The notes below the pieces were generated by a model that saw only the letters and a list, made by a program, of their open reading frames with translations, did no database searches and was not told the origin of the DNA. Source: Salinisphaera sp052044135 (GTDB taxonomy: Bacteria; Pseudomonadota; Gammaproteobacteria; Nevskiales; Salinisphaeraceae). Taken from it: a DNA stretch of 64,000 bases. A program made the translations under genes and the position numbers. Position 1 is the stretch's first letter, and every line of letters starts with the position of its first letter. Below are positions 44,722 through 54,195 of the stretch, in pieces. The stretch covers positions 1 to 64,000 of the forward strand of contig NZ_JBQDYF010000010.1 of the NCBI RefSeq assembly GCF_052044135.1, given 5' to 3'.

Positions 44722-46239
44722 TTACGCGCCGATCGCCGTCCGGACGATATCGGCCTCCCGGAAATCGGCGCGCTCGAAGGTTCTGGCGATGAAACCGTCC
44801 TTGAACACGGCGATGCGATGCGACAGCGTCATCAGCTCCGGCAATTCGGAGGACGACACCACGATCGCCACGCCCTGGCGCGCCAGCTCGACGATGATTT
44901 CGTAGATATCGGCCTTGGCGCCGACGTCGATGCCGCGCGTGGGCTCGTCCAGCAGCAGTACCTTCGGCTCGTCGGCGATCAGGCAGCGCGCGACCAGCGC
45001 TTTCTGCTGATTGCCCCCGGACAGCTGGGCCACCGACGAACGCGTGGATTCGTACTTGGTGCGCAGCGCTTCCAGCGCTGCGCGGGTCAGATCGTGCTCG
45101 CGAGCGGTCTTGAGCCAGCCGGCCAGCCCGGAGAAACGGCCGAGATTGGCCAGAATCGCATTGGCCGCGATGCCCTGCGACATCACCAAGCCCGACTCCT
45201 TGCGGCTTTCGGGGATATAGATCAGGCCGCGGGCCAGCGAACGCGAGGGCGAACGCTCGGCATAGTCCGCGCCGCCCAGACGAACCTGGCCGCGCCGGGC
45301 CGGATGCAGCCCGTAGACGGACTTGAGAAACGCGGTGCGCCCGGCACCGGCAATGCCCGCCAGGCCGACGATCTCGCCCGGGCGGATCGCGAAATCGAAG
45401 GTCTGCTCGGCGCCGCCGTCCGGCCGGCGCGTGGCATAGCCGGCGACCGCCAGCGCCGGGGTGGCCTGTTCGATCGCGGGCAATACCAGCCGCTGCTCGG
45501 CCAGCTTGCGGCCGACCATGGCGTCGACCACTTCGGCCGTGGACAGGTCACGGGCCGTGGCGGTGAGTGTGATTTCACCATCGCGCAGCACCGTGATGTC
45601 GTCGGCCATCTGTTCCACCTCGTCCATCTTGTGGGTGGTGAACACAACCGTGGTGCCGCCCGCGCGCAGGGTGTCGACAATCTCGAACAGATGCCGGGTC
45701 TCGTTGCTGGTCAGCGACGAGGTCGGCTCGTCGAGCAGCAGAATGCGCGGCCGGCGATGGTAGGCACGGATGATCTCCACGATCTGGGCATAGGACAGGC
45801 TGATCTGCTCGACCCGGTCGCGGGCGTCGATCGGCACACCGAAGGCATCGATCGCGGCCTGCGCCTGGTCGAACATGCGGCGCGCCTGTAGATAGCCGAT
45901 GCGCTTCGAGCCCGCGGTGAGTTCGCGGCCGAGGAAAATGTTGTCGGCCACTGTCAGATGCGGCACCAGCGACAATTCCTGGGTCACGATCTGAATGCCG
46001 CGGGCCTGGCCGGCGCTGGGGGTGAATTCGCGCACGGCTTCGCCATCGACCCGCAGCTCACCCGACGACGGGGCGATCAACCCCGCGATGATGTTGAGCA
46101 GCGTCGACTTGCCGGCGCCGTTCTCGCCCATCAGAGCGGTCACGCGACCGGCCTGCAATGCGAGATCGATGCGGTCGAGCACCGCCGTGGTGCCGAAACG
46201 CTTGCCGATCCCCACGCATTCGAGAATGTTCGCGGTCAT
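44722..46239 (-). CDS. Sugar ABC transporter ATPase with two nucleotide-binding domains (RbsA family)
   Basis: This is the cytosolic ATPase of the ribose-type importer, a tandem duplication of about 505 residues from the ATG at 46239 (MTANILECVGIG). The first domain has Walker A GENGAGKST and Walker B LLLDEPTSSL with signature LSYAQ. The second has the degenerate loop GIAGAGRTAF but a strong LSGGNQQKALVARCL signature and LLLDEPTRGIDVGAK. This is the standard asymmetric RbsA pattern. An alternative ATG 30 bp upstream exists; neither start has a convincing ribosome-binding site. It is the first gene of the minus-strand operon. Confidence 0.9.
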   Translation of the reverse strand: MTANILECVGIGKRFGTTAVLDRIDLALQAGRVTALMGENGAGKSTLLNIIAGLIAPSSGELRVDGEAVREFTPSAGQARGIQIVTQELSLVPHLTVADNIFLGRELTAGSKRIGYLQARRMFDQAQAAIDAFGVPIDARDRVEQISLSYAQIVEIIRAYHRRPRILLLDEPTSSLTSNETRHLFEIVDTLRAGGTTVVFTTHKMDEVEQMADDITVLRDGEITLTATARDLSTAEVVDAMVGRKLAEQRLVLPAIEQATPALAVAGYATRRPDGGAEQTFDFAIRPGEIVGLAGIAGAGRTAFLKSVYGLHPARRGQVRLGGADYAERSPSRSLARGLIYIPESRKESGLVMSQGIAANAILANLGRFSGLAGWLKTAREHDLTRAALEALRTKYESTRSSVAQLSGGNQQKALVARCLIADEPKVLLLDEPTRGIDVGAKADIYEIIVELARQGVAIVVSSSELPELMTLSHRIAVFKDGFIARTFERADFREADIVRTAIGA

Positions 46240-46373
46240 CGTTGTCACGCGTGTGGCGTGTTCCTCCATTCGCTTTGCCGGCCGGGCCGGCCCTCTTTTT
46301 CGCCGTGCCGGCCGCGCGGTCGATAGAACCGCGAGGCGCCGATCACGAATTCGCAACGGGCTGATTTCTTTTC

Positions 46374-46406
46374 TGCTCATAATAGCAACACAATGCTCAT
46401 ATGAGC
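46374..46406. promoter_or_regulatory. Candidate operator/promoter between the sugar operon and its regulator
   Basis: The direct repeat TGCTCAT occurs at 46374-46380 and 46394-46400, a 20-bp spacing (two helical turns). The second copy is part of the perfect palindrome GCTCATATGAGC at 46395-46406. On the minus strand, TATTAT (46384-46379) is a good -10 box for the operon. The position just before the SorC-type gene start fits autoregulation and operon control. Confidence 0.5.
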
Positions 46407-46444
46407 GCTATGCCCTATTGGTCGCAGGCGCTATCCTTACCGCC

Positions 46445-47383
46445 ATGTCCATCGATCCCGACACCGGCGTCCTGGCTGCGACCGTCGCGCAGCGGTTCTA
46501 TATCGACGGTGCGCCAAAGACCGTCATCGCCGAAGATCTCGGTCTGTCGCGCTTCAAGGTCGCGCGCCTGCTCAATCTCGCGGTCTCGGAGGGGATCGTG
46601 CGCTTCACCATCAAGGCGCCGCTGGCCTACGACACGCATCTGGCCCGCGACATCCAGCGGAAATTCAACCTCAAGCAGGTGATCGTGGTCCGCTCGTCCG
46701 AGCACGACCGGGAACCGGCCGCGATCCGCCAACGCGTGGGCGCGGCGGCCGCGAACCTGCTCGGCGAGCTGGTTTCGCCCGACGATGTGCTGGGCATCGG
46801 CTGGGGGCGCACGACCAGCGCCATGGCGCTGCAGATCGAACGGCTGGCGCGCTGCAGCGTGGTGCAGATGGGCGGCATCGTCGGCTCGTCCAGCGAGAAT
46901 TCGCTGGACGTCGTGCGCCGGGTGAGTGAAATCGGCGGCGGCGATGCGTATCCCATCTTCGTGCCACTGGTGGTGGGCGACAAGACCACCGCCGACGGGC
47001 TGCGCAAGGAACCGAGCGTGGAAGCCGCGTTTCGCTTGTTCGGCTCGATCTCGGTCGCGGCGATAGCTGTCGGCAGCTGGGATCCACCGGCGTCGCAGAT
47101 GATGCAGAGCCTGAGTGCCGCCGACCGCCAGCAACTCAGCGAGGCCGGCGTGATCGCCGAAGTGCTGGGGACGTTCATGCGCGCCGACGGCTCGCTGGTG
47201 ACCCTGCTGGATGATCGGACGCTCGCGCTCGGCTACCCGGACCTGTTGCGCATCCCCAACCTCATTCTCGCGGTGGGCGGTGCGGAAAAGGCGGATGCAC
47301 TGCTGGCGGTCTTTCGCGCCGGCATCGGCAAGACACTGGTCACCGACGACAGCCTCGCCCGCCGGCTGCTCGCCGCCGACTGA
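46445..47383 (+). CDS. SorC/DeoR-like sugar-binding transcriptional regulator
   Basis: The 312-residue protein starts MSIDPDTGVLAATVAQRFYIDG (cited in part). It has a winged helix-turn-helix at about residues 20-45 (KTVIAEDLGLSRFKVARLL) and a SorC-type effector domain with GIGWGRTTSAMALQIE and VVQMGGIVGSSSENS. Such regulators sense a phosphorylated or free sugar and usually repress the adjacent catabolic operon. It is divergent from the ABC-SDR operon, with a candidate operator in the 205-bp gap. Confidence 0.9.
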   Translation: MSIDPDTGVLAATVAQRFYIDGAPKTVIAEDLGLSRFKVARLLNLAVSEGIVRFTIKAPLAYDTHLARDIQRKFNLKQVIVVRSSEHDREPAAIRQRVGAAAANLLGELVSPDDVLGIGWGRTTSAMALQIERLARCSVVQMGGIVGSSSENSLDVVRRVSEIGGGDAYPIFVPLVVGDKTTADGLRKEPSVEAAFRLFGSISVAAIAVGSWDPPASQMMQSLSAADRQQLSEAGVIAEVLGTFMRADGSLVTLLDDRTLALGYPDLLRIPNLILAVGGAEKADALLAVFRAGIGKTLVTDDSLARRLLAAD

Positions 47384-47566
47384 CCCCGGCCATTGTTGTT
47401 ACACCCCATGGCATGATGCGGCTAACGCTCGCATCATCGATGCTTGGGGAACCCACACCCCACCAACGCGGGCCTGGCGCTGAATGCCGCCCGCGTGCCG
47501 GAATCGTGATACGCACGCGGCCGATCCGCCGCGTAGCCGGCGCGAACCACCGACCGAACCGAACGC

Positions 47567-48688
47567 ATGACTTCGACAAGACAGAAAAGCCTGAAATGGC
47601 TTACCGCAGTGATTTTCGGTGCGGCGGAAACACCCGAGCAGCGCATGCACTTGACGTTTCTGTTCATCGCGCCCTGGGGCTGTTATTTCAGCGCGGTGTT
47701 CGATGCGGCGGTCGGCATCACCGGCACGCTTTACGTCGCGGTGCTGTTGAGCATCGGGCTGGCGGTGCACGCACTCTGGTTCCAGGCGCGGCGATCGCTG
47801 CGCCCGCACGGCATGGCGGCGCTGTTCTGCCTGCTGATGCTGTTCGTCGTGCTGCCGTTGAGCTGGTTCGACAACGAGGGCGCCGACGGCCCGACCCTGT
47901 TGTTGTTTCTCTTGCTCGCGGCCTATGCGCTGGGCGCGATCGTACTGCGCCCCTGGCAACGCGCCGCCCTGATCGCCAGTTTCGTTGTCGTACCCACCGT
48001 GCTGCTGATTACAGGCTATCGCCATCCGACCTGGGTTCCGACCTACGCCGACCCGCAACAGCGCCTGCTCGACCTGGGCGTGTCCTACACTTTTTCGGTC
48101 GCGCTGCTGGTAGTCCTTATGGGCGGCTATCTCCGGCGTTTCGAGAATGAACACCGCGATGCCCGCGATACGGCGCGGCGTGACAGTCTCACCGGGCTGC
48201 TCAACCACGGCGCCTTCCACGGCATACTCAACCAGTACGAGCTCGAACGCCCACTGGACAGTAGAGCGATCCTGCTCACCTACGATCTGGATCATTTCAA
48301 GCAGGTCAACGACACCTACGGCCATGCTTATGGCGACGAGGTCCTGTGCCATTTCTCGCAGCTTCTGGACGAGACGGTCGCGGACTATGCAGGCGTGGCC
48401 GGACGCTGCGGTGGCGAGGAATTCAATCTGTTCATTCCGTACGCCACACGCGACGATATCGTGGCGCTGGACAGTCGGCTGCGCGAGCAGTGTCTGAAAC
48501 GGCCGCTACGTCACGGGCCCGTCTGTTTCAGTGGCGGCGCCGCGCTCGATTCCGCCGAAACTTTTTCCGTCGATGAATGGCTGGCGCGCTCGGACACGGC
48601 TCTTTATGCCGCCAAGTCGGGCGGACGCAACCGCTCGCTGTTCGACGACGGCCAACCCATGGCGATAATGCCGACGGACACGCGATAA
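47567..48688 (+). CDS. Membrane-bound diguanylate cyclase (GGDEF)
   Basis: This enzyme makes cyclic-di-GMP. The N-terminal about 190 residues form roughly six membrane helices without a recognised sensor family. The GGDEF domain follows, starting SLTGLLNHGAFHG near residue 207 with Tyr-Asp-Leu-Asp (YDLDHFKQVND) at about 239 and the active-site motif GGEEF at 282-286. The product-inhibition RxxD site that normally precedes it by nine residues is absent (DYAG at 273-276). The 373-residue length fits. The gene is isolated, 183 bp after the regulator gene. Confidence 0.92.
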   Translation: MTSTRQKSLKWLTAVIFGAAETPEQRMHLTFLFIAPWGCYFSAVFDAAVGITGTLYVAVLLSIGLAVHALWFQARRSLRPHGMAALFCLLMLFVVLPLSWFDNEGADGPTLLLFLLLAAYALGAIVLRPWQRAALIASFVVVPTVLLITGYRHPTWVPTYADPQQRLLDLGVSYTFSVALLVVLMGGYLRRFENEHRDARDTARRDSLTGLLNHGAFHGILNQYELERPLDSRAILLTYDLDHFKQVNDTYGHAYGDEVLCHFSQLLDETVADYAGVAGRCGGEEFNLFIPYATRDDIVALDSRLREQCLKRPLRHGPVCFSGGAALDSAETFSVDEWLARSDTALYAAKSGGRNRSLFDDGQPMAIMPTDTR

Positions 48689-48938
48689 ATCGGATGCATA
48701 ACGCAGCAATATCGCCATGTGCCAACAACATTATGTTGCGTCTGTGCGACGACAGAAGACGGTGTATTTCCCGGGCCATCGTGCGGCCGTATCGGCGAAA
48801 AATGTTCATGCCCAAGGTTTGCGACCCGGTCGCGACCTACCTCTTGCCGAAACCGCGGTAACCCGATGGCGGATGGCCGATTCGATTCGGCCGTCCGTCC
48901 GTCTGCCAAGGGGGCGTCGTATCGCCGGGCCCGGCCTG

Positions 48939-50351
48939 CTACTCGATGAACGCGGCGAATCGGTCGTTGGCGCGCATGACCGCGCGTGCGAGCGCGTTGT
49001 CGCAGCCGCAGCGCAGCAACGACTCCTCGGTTGCATACGATGCCGAAATGGTCCGGGCCGCCAACCAGCGCACCGGCTCAGGCTCCCAACACCGCAGCAG
49101 GGCATCGGCCGCAACGTCGCGATGCGCCCAGGGCGCGCGCGTGCGCGGCGTATCCTGGCCCGCGATCAATTCGGCCGTGGTCCGGCCCATGAGATGCGAG
49201 GCCGCCACGCCTTCCCCGGCATAGCCGCCGGCGGTGGCCAGGCCGGTCTTCGAATCCACGATCGCGTGTGGGCGAAAACGCCGCGACAAGCCCAGCGAGC
49301 CGCCCCAGCCGTGGGTGACGGCCAGATCGGCGGGCAGGCCGGGAAACAGATCGAGCAACAGGCGCCGACGCAGCTCGATATCGGCCGACGAAATCGCGTG
49401 ATCCTGTTTCGGCGCGCCGCCCAGCGGATAGGCCCCGCGGGCCCCGAACACGAGCCGGCCGTCACGACTGCGATGACCATAGTTGATCATGCGGCTGGCA
49501 TCGCAGAAGGTCGGTCGGCCGGCCAGCCCGACCCGCGCCCAGACCTCGTCGGACAGCGGCTCGGTGGCGATCACCAGACTGCGCACCGACAATACGCGGC
49601 GCCCGAGCCCGGCCAGCCCGCCACTGTAGCCTTCCGTGGCCTGGACGATATGGCGCGCGTTGAACTGGGCGCCGTTGGCGGTGATGACGTGATGCGGCGC
49701 CAGATAACGCACGCGGCTGTGTTCGTGGATCGTCACGCCGCGTCGTTCCGCGGCCCGGGCCAGCCCCTGCACCAGTTTCATCGGGTGCACGCTCGCGGTG
49801 TGGCGAAAGAACAACGCGCCGTAACCGCGGCGAAACGCTGCACGCGCGGCCAGCGCCGGACCGTCGAGCCAGAGACAATCCTCGGGCGCGTGGCCGAGTT
49901 CTATCAGCGAGGTGCGATGCGCTTGCTGGATCGCAACCTGCTGGGTATAGCGCGCGGCGGCGTCCAGGGTGCCGCCCTTGTGGAAATCGGCCGCGATCGC
50001 CTCGCGCTCGGTCACGCGCCCGATCTGATCGACGTTGTCGGCCAGTTGGGCACAAATGGCTCGCCGCGCCGATAGGTCCAGATCGCCGACCAGGCGTTCC
50101 AGGCCGGCCAGATTGCCGATCACCCAGCCGCCGTTGCGGCCCGAGGCCCCGTGGCCGACGGTTTCGGCCTCCAGCACGACAATGTCGAGCTGCGGCCGGA
50201 TCCCGGACAGGTAATAAGCGGTCCACAGCCCGGTGAAGCCGGCGCCGACGATGACGACATCGGCTTCGTGACGGTCCGCCGCCGGCGGCCGCGATGCGGC
50301 ATCGCCGACACTGTCGACCCAGTAGTTGGAGGCGGCATCCGGGACGGTCAT
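48939..50351 (-). CDS. FAD-dependent oxidoreductase, PuuB-like (paralogue 1)
   Basis: This is a DAO/GMC-type FAD oxidoreductase of 470 residues. It has the ADP-binding fingerprint VVIVGAGFTGLWTAYYL near residue 33, then GHGASGRNGGWVIGN and a C-terminal GGYAGEGVAASHLMG block. It resembles gamma-glutamylputrescine oxidase, which oxidises gamma-glutamylated amines to aldehydes and H2O2. It is the last gene of the polyamine operon, 10 bp after the second oxidase. It is more divergent than the other two copies (GRNGGW rather than GRNGGQ). The substrate may be another gamma-glutamyl or amino compound. Confidence 0.75.
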   Translation of the reverse strand: MTVPDAASNYWVDSVGDAASRPPAADRHEADVVIVGAGFTGLWTAYYLSGIRPQLDIVVLEAETVGHGASGRNGGWVIGNLAGLERLVGDLDLSARRAICAQLADNVDQIGRVTEREAIAADFHKGGTLDAAARYTQQVAIQQAHRTSLIELGHAPEDCLWLDGPALAARAAFRRGYGALFFRHTASVHPMKLVQGLARAAERRGVTIHEHSRVRYLAPHHVITANGAQFNARHIVQATEGYSGGLAGLGRRVLSVRSLVIATEPLSDEVWARVGLAGRPTFCDASRMINYGHRSRDGRLVFGARGAYPLGGAPKQDHAISSADIELRRRLLLDLFPGLPADLAVTHGWGGSLGLSRRFRPHAIVDSKTGLATAGGYAGEGVAASHLMGRTTAELIAGQDTPRTRAPWAHRDVAADALLRCWEPEPVRWLAARTISASYATEESLLRCGCDNALARAVMRANDRFAAFIE

Positions 50352-50361
50352 GAAACGCGTC

Positions 50362-51663
50362 TCAACGAATGGTTTCGAGCAGCCGATACCAGGTCATGCC
50401 GAGCGCCAGCAGCGTGTTGCCGAAGCGCTCGCCGAACGGCACCCGGCCGTGCGGCAGGCCGGCAAAGGCATCGAACCCGGCGGCCTGGCCATCAATCGCA
50501 TCGGCCAGCACGCGGCCGACGATATGCGACGTGGCCACGCCGTGGCCGGAATAGCCCTGCGCGTAATACACATTGTCGCCCGGCCCCGTGCGACCGAGCA
50601 TGGGCATGCGATTGGGCACGATGCCGGCCATGCCCTGCCATTGATAATCGATGGCCACGCCCTCAAGCGCCGGGAAGGTCGCTTCCAGCCGTGGCCGCAG
50701 ATAAGCGGCGATATCCTCGGACTCGCGGCCAGAGTAGTTGGCGCCGCCGCCGAACAACAGCCGACCGTCGGCGGTCAGCCGGTAGTAATCGAGTACGAAT
50801 CGGGTGTCGTAGACCGCCAGATCCTCGGGATTGATCCGATGTGCGGTCTCGCCGAGCGGCGCGGTGGTGACGATGCCGAGCGCGGCCGGGAACAGCTTGC
50901 CGGCCAGATCGCGGCGCGCCAGCTTGTGATAGGCACCGCCGGCCAGCACGACGGTATCCGCCGTGATCGACCCCTGCGCGGTCACCACGCGCGCGGGCGC
51001 ACCGTGCTGGATGTCGGCCACCGGCGAGCCCTCGAAGAGGGACACGCCCTGATCGGCGGCGGCCCGGGCCTCGCCGCGCACGAGATTCAGCGGGTGCAGA
51101 TGCAGATTCGCGTCGTTGCGCAGCGCGCCGTGGTAGAGCGGCGTATCGAGCAGCCCGCGCAATTCGTCTTTTTCGATCCAGCGCACCCGATCGCCCATGC
51201 CACGGGCGCGGGCGGCTTCGAGGTCGGCCTTGAGCGCCGCCACGTGCCCCGGCTGCCAGGCCGCCTGCAGATGCCCGTGCTTGAGATCGCAGGTGATACC
51301 GTAAAATTGGACGCGTTCCTCGATGAGGCGCTGGCCGCGCCAGCGCAGATCCCAGACGAAGGCCTCGACGTCGCCGCCCGGCACATCGCGCAGGTGTTTC
51401 TTCAGCCCGGCCTCGCCCGACAGGCTGCCGGTGACCTGGCCGCCGTTGCGTCCGGATGCGCCCCAGCCGATGCGGTTGGCCTCGACCAGTGCCACCGAGT
51501 GGCCGCGCTCGGCCAGTTCGAGCGCGGTCGCCACGCCGGTGAAACCACCGCCGACAATGGCCACATCCACGCGCAGGTCCCCGGCCAGTGCCGGATACTC
51601 GCCCGGCTCGGTGATCGAGGCGGCGTAATAGGACGTGGGGTACGCCCCTGCCCGCTCAGGCAT
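50362..51663 (-). CDS. puuB: Gamma-glutamylputrescine oxidase-like FAD oxidoreductase (paralogue 2)
   Basis: The ATG at 51663 (MPERAGAYPTSYYAASITEP) gives 433 residues, matching PuuB (426). The FAD fingerprint VAIVGGGFTGVATALELAERG near residue 34 and RIGWGASGRNGGQVTGSL are typical, as is the C-terminal YYAQGYSGHGVATSHIVG. The ATG overlaps the aphA stop by 8 bp (ATGCCTGA), so the two are translationally coupled. With puuA in the same operon, oxidation of gamma-glutamyl polyamines is the likely role. The symbol is by similarity; three paralogues are present. Confidence 0.85.
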   Translation of the reverse strand: MPERAGAYPTSYYAASITEPGEYPALAGDLRVDVAIVGGGFTGVATALELAERGHSVALVEANRIGWGASGRNGGQVTGSLSGEAGLKKHLRDVPGGDVEAFVWDLRWRGQRLIEERVQFYGITCDLKHGHLQAAWQPGHVAALKADLEAARARGMGDRVRWIEKDELRGLLDTPLYHGALRNDANLHLHPLNLVRGEARAAADQGVSLFEGSPVADIQHGAPARVVTAQGSITADTVVLAGGAYHKLARRDLAGKLFPAALGIVTTAPLGETAHRINPEDLAVYDTRFVLDYYRLTADGRLLFGGGANYSGRESEDIAAYLRPRLEATFPALEGVAIDYQWQGMAGIVPNRMPMLGRTGPGDNVYYAQGYSGHGVATSHIVGRVLADAIDGQAAGFDAFAGLPHGRVPFGERFGNTLLALGMTWYRLLETIR

Positions 51664-52687
51664 GGTCGAAGCCGGACAATACATTGACGACGTTGACGCC
51701 AATTTCCGCCACCGCATACCCGCCTTCCATCAGAAACAGCGTGGGCCGGTTCATGCCGGCCAGACGGCGACCGTAGTCGGTGAAATCGTCGGAACCGAGT
51801 TTGAAGCGGCCGATGGGATCGCCTGCGAAGGTATCCACGCCCAGTGACACGATGACCAGATCGGGGTCGTATTCGTCGATCCCGCTCATGGCGGCCTCGA
51901 GCTCGGCCAGCCAGGCCGCGTAGTCCGCGCCGGGCGGCAGCGTATGGTTGCGATTGTAGCCTTCGCCGGCATCCACCCCCAGTTCGTCGGCGCAGCCGAG
52001 ATAATGCGGGAATTCATCCAGCGGGTCGCAGTGCAGCGACACAAACAGCACATCGTCGCGGTCGTAGAAGATCTGCTGGGTACCGTTGCCGTGGTGGTAG
52101 TCGACATCCAGGATCGCCACGCGCGCCGCACCGGCCTCTCGTGCCGCCTGGGCGGCGATAGCGGCATTGTTGAAAAAACAGTAGCCGCCGTATTGATCGA
52201 ATGCGGCATGATGGCCCGGCGGCCGGCAAAGCCCGAAGGCGGCCTCGCCGGTAGCCTGCACATGATCGAGGGCGGTCAGCGCGATATCCACGCTCGCCCG
52301 GGCCGCTTCCCAGGTGCCGGCCTCGATCGCGGTCTCGGCCGCCAGCGCGTAATAGCCGAGCCTGCCGTCGATGTGGCGGGGCACGAAATCGGCCCGGGTG
52401 CGGCGCGTCGGCCAGACCGAGGCGATGGCCTCGCCGGTATGGCCGGCGGCCCGCCAGTCGGCCCAGGCATTTTCAAGGAAATCGATGTACGCCGGATCGT
52501 GCACCGCCGCGATTGGCTCCAGGCCGTGCATGGTGGCGCCGCGGATCGCGCCGAGTCCGACCGTTCGGATGCGCTCGGCGATCATGTCGACCCGCTCGGG
52601 GCATTCCAGCGGCGCGATCAGCCGCCCGCCGGCCAGTTCGGTGGCCGAACGCCGATTCTGCGTACGATTGTCATGAAACGTCAGCAT
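51656..52687 (-). CDS. aphA: Acetylpolyamine amidohydrolase (histone-deacetylase family)
   Basis: This zinc-dependent deacetylase removes acetyl groups from N-acetylputrescine, acetylspermidine or acetylcadaverine. ATG 52687 gives 343 residues. Active-site residues align with the characterised family: His159-His160 (RPPGHHAAF), zinc ligands Asp195, His197 and Asp285 (DVDYHHGNGTQ, SLGVDTFAGDP), and the transition-state Tyr324 (EGGYAV). GGAG lies 9 nt before the ATG. It sits between puuA and an oxidase gene, so imported acetylated polyamines could be deacetylated and then gamma-glutamylated. Confidence 0.9.
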   Translation of the reverse strand: MLTFHDNRTQNRRSATELAGGRLIAPLECPERVDMIAERIRTVGLGAIRGATMHGLEPIAAVHDPAYIDFLENAWADWRAAGHTGEAIASVWPTRRTRADFVPRHIDGRLGYYALAAETAIEAGTWEAARASVDIALTALDHVQATGEAAFGLCRPPGHHAAFDQYGGYCFFNNAAIAAQAAREAGAARVAILDVDYHHGNGTQQIFYDRDDVLFVSLHCDPLDEFPHYLGCADELGVDAGEGYNRNHTLPPGADYAAWLAELEAAMSGIDEYDPDLVIVSLGVDTFAGDPIGRFKLGSDDFTDYGRRLAGMNRPTLFLMEGGYAVAEIGVNVVNVLSGFDHA

Positions 52688-52775
52688 GCCGCAGGGCTCC
52701 ATTGAAATCGGCGGCCGGATGGCCGCCGTGGATTCGTGACCCGGCCCGTGACACCGCCGCGGGCCGCCGGGCGCG

Positions 52776-54140
52776 TCAGACGCGCAGCAGCAGGTACTCC
52801 CGCTCCCAGGAACTGATCACCTTGAAATGCGCGATCTCCTCGGTGCGCTTGACCGCCAGATAGGTATCGATGAAGCGCTCGCCGAGCAACGTCTTGAGCG
52901 GCATGCAGTCGGCCAGGGCTTCCAGCGCCCGGCCCATGTCGGACGGCAGGCGATGGCCCCTGGCATGGGCCGAATCGGCCACCGGCGCACGCGGCTCGAG
53001 CTTGTCGCGAATGCCGAGATAACCACAGGCCAGTGACGCGGCGATGGCGAGATACGGATTCACGTCGGCTCCGGCGATACGGTTTTCCACGCGCTTGCCG
53101 CGACGCCCCGAATGCGGCACGCGCAGACCGACGGTGCGGTTGTCGTAGCCCCATTCGGTGTTGATCGGCGCCGAGCCATTGGACAGATCCGGCATCAGGC
53201 GCCGATAGCTGTTCACGTTCGGCGCCAGCAGCGCCAGCGCGGGCGGCAGATAAGTCTGCATGCCGGCAATGAATTGATAGAACAGCGCGGTCGGCTCGCC
53301 GGCTTCATCGGCGAACGCGTTCTCGCCGCCGGCCACGTCGACCAGGCTCTGATGAATATGCATCGAGCTGCCGGGTTCGTCCGCCATCGGCTTGGCCATG
53401 AACGTGCCGTACATGCCGTGCGCCAGTGCCACCTCGCGCAGGGTGCGCTTGAACAGGAACGCCTGGTCGGCCAGATCGAGCGGATCGCCATGCTCGAAAT
53501 TGATCTCCATCTGGCCCGATCCTTCTTCGTGGATCAGGGTGTCGATGTCGAGCGACTCGGCCTCGCAGTAGTCGTACATGTCCTCGAACAGCGGATCGAA
53601 CTCGTTGACCGCGTCGATGCTGTAGGCGCGACGCGATATCTCGCGCCGGCCCGAGCGGCCGGCCGGCGGCTGCAGGGGGTAATCGGCATCGGTGTTGCGC
53701 TGGACGAGATAGAACTCCATTTCCGGCGCGATCACCGGCCGCAGGCCGAGCTTTTCGTACAGCGCAAGCACCCGGCGCAGCACGTAGCGCGGGCTGACCA
53801 GCACCGGCTCGCCGTTGAGATAGCTGCATTCGTGGATGATCTGCGCCGTCGGCTCGCGTGCCCAGGGCACCAGGCGACAGGTCGACAGATCAGCGTCGAG
53901 CTGCATGTCCAGCTCGGCCGGATCGACGATTTCCTCGTCGTCTTCCGGATAATCGCCGGTCGCGGTCTGGATGAAGATGGAATCGGGCAAGCGCGGACGC
54001 TCGCCGTTGAGATAGCGGGCCGCCGGCATGATCTTGCCCTTGGCCTCGCCGGTGATGTCCGGCACCAGGCATTCGACCTCGCTGATGCGATTGGTGTTGA
54101 ACCATTCGCGGATCTGCGGATCGCTCGTATCCTCGCTCAT
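52776..54140 (-). CDS. puuA: Gamma-glutamylputrescine synthetase (glutamine-synthetase family)
   Basis: PuuA is an ATP-dependent ligase that joins glutamate to the amino group of putrescine or other polyamines. The ATG at 54140 (MSEDTSDPQIREWF) has a GGGAG site just before it; the 454 residues are the right length. Catalytic blocks include EMEFYLV, EEGSGQMEINFEHGD, SSMHIHQSL, and the C-terminal adenylylation-like region NRTVGLRVP ... NRIAGADVNPYLA. The neighbourhood of polyamine transport and PuuB-like oxidases distinguishes it from glutamine synthetase. A 55-bp gap separates it from the upstream binding-protein gene. Confidence 0.92.
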   Translation of the reverse strand: MSEDTSDPQIREWFNTNRISEVECLVPDITGEAKGKIMPAARYLNGERPRLPDSIFIQTATGDYPEDDEEIVDPAELDMQLDADLSTCRLVPWAREPTAQIIHECSYLNGEPVLVSPRYVLRRVLALYEKLGLRPVIAPEMEFYLVQRNTDADYPLQPPAGRSGRREISRRAYSIDAVNEFDPLFEDMYDYCEAESLDIDTLIHEEGSGQMEINFEHGDPLDLADQAFLFKRTLREVALAHGMYGTFMAKPMADEPGSSMHIHQSLVDVAGGENAFADEAGEPTALFYQFIAGMQTYLPPALALLAPNVNSYRRLMPDLSNGSAPINTEWGYDNRTVGLRVPHSGRRGKRVENRIAGADVNPYLAIAASLACGYLGIRDKLEPRAPVADSAHARGHRLPSDMGRALEALADCMPLKTLLGERFIDTYLAVKRTEEIAHFKVISSWEREYLLLRV

Positions 54141-54195
54141 AAATCTCCCGGGTTTGCAGAATCCGGGCCGGCGCGACGCCGGCCCGGGACCAGAC

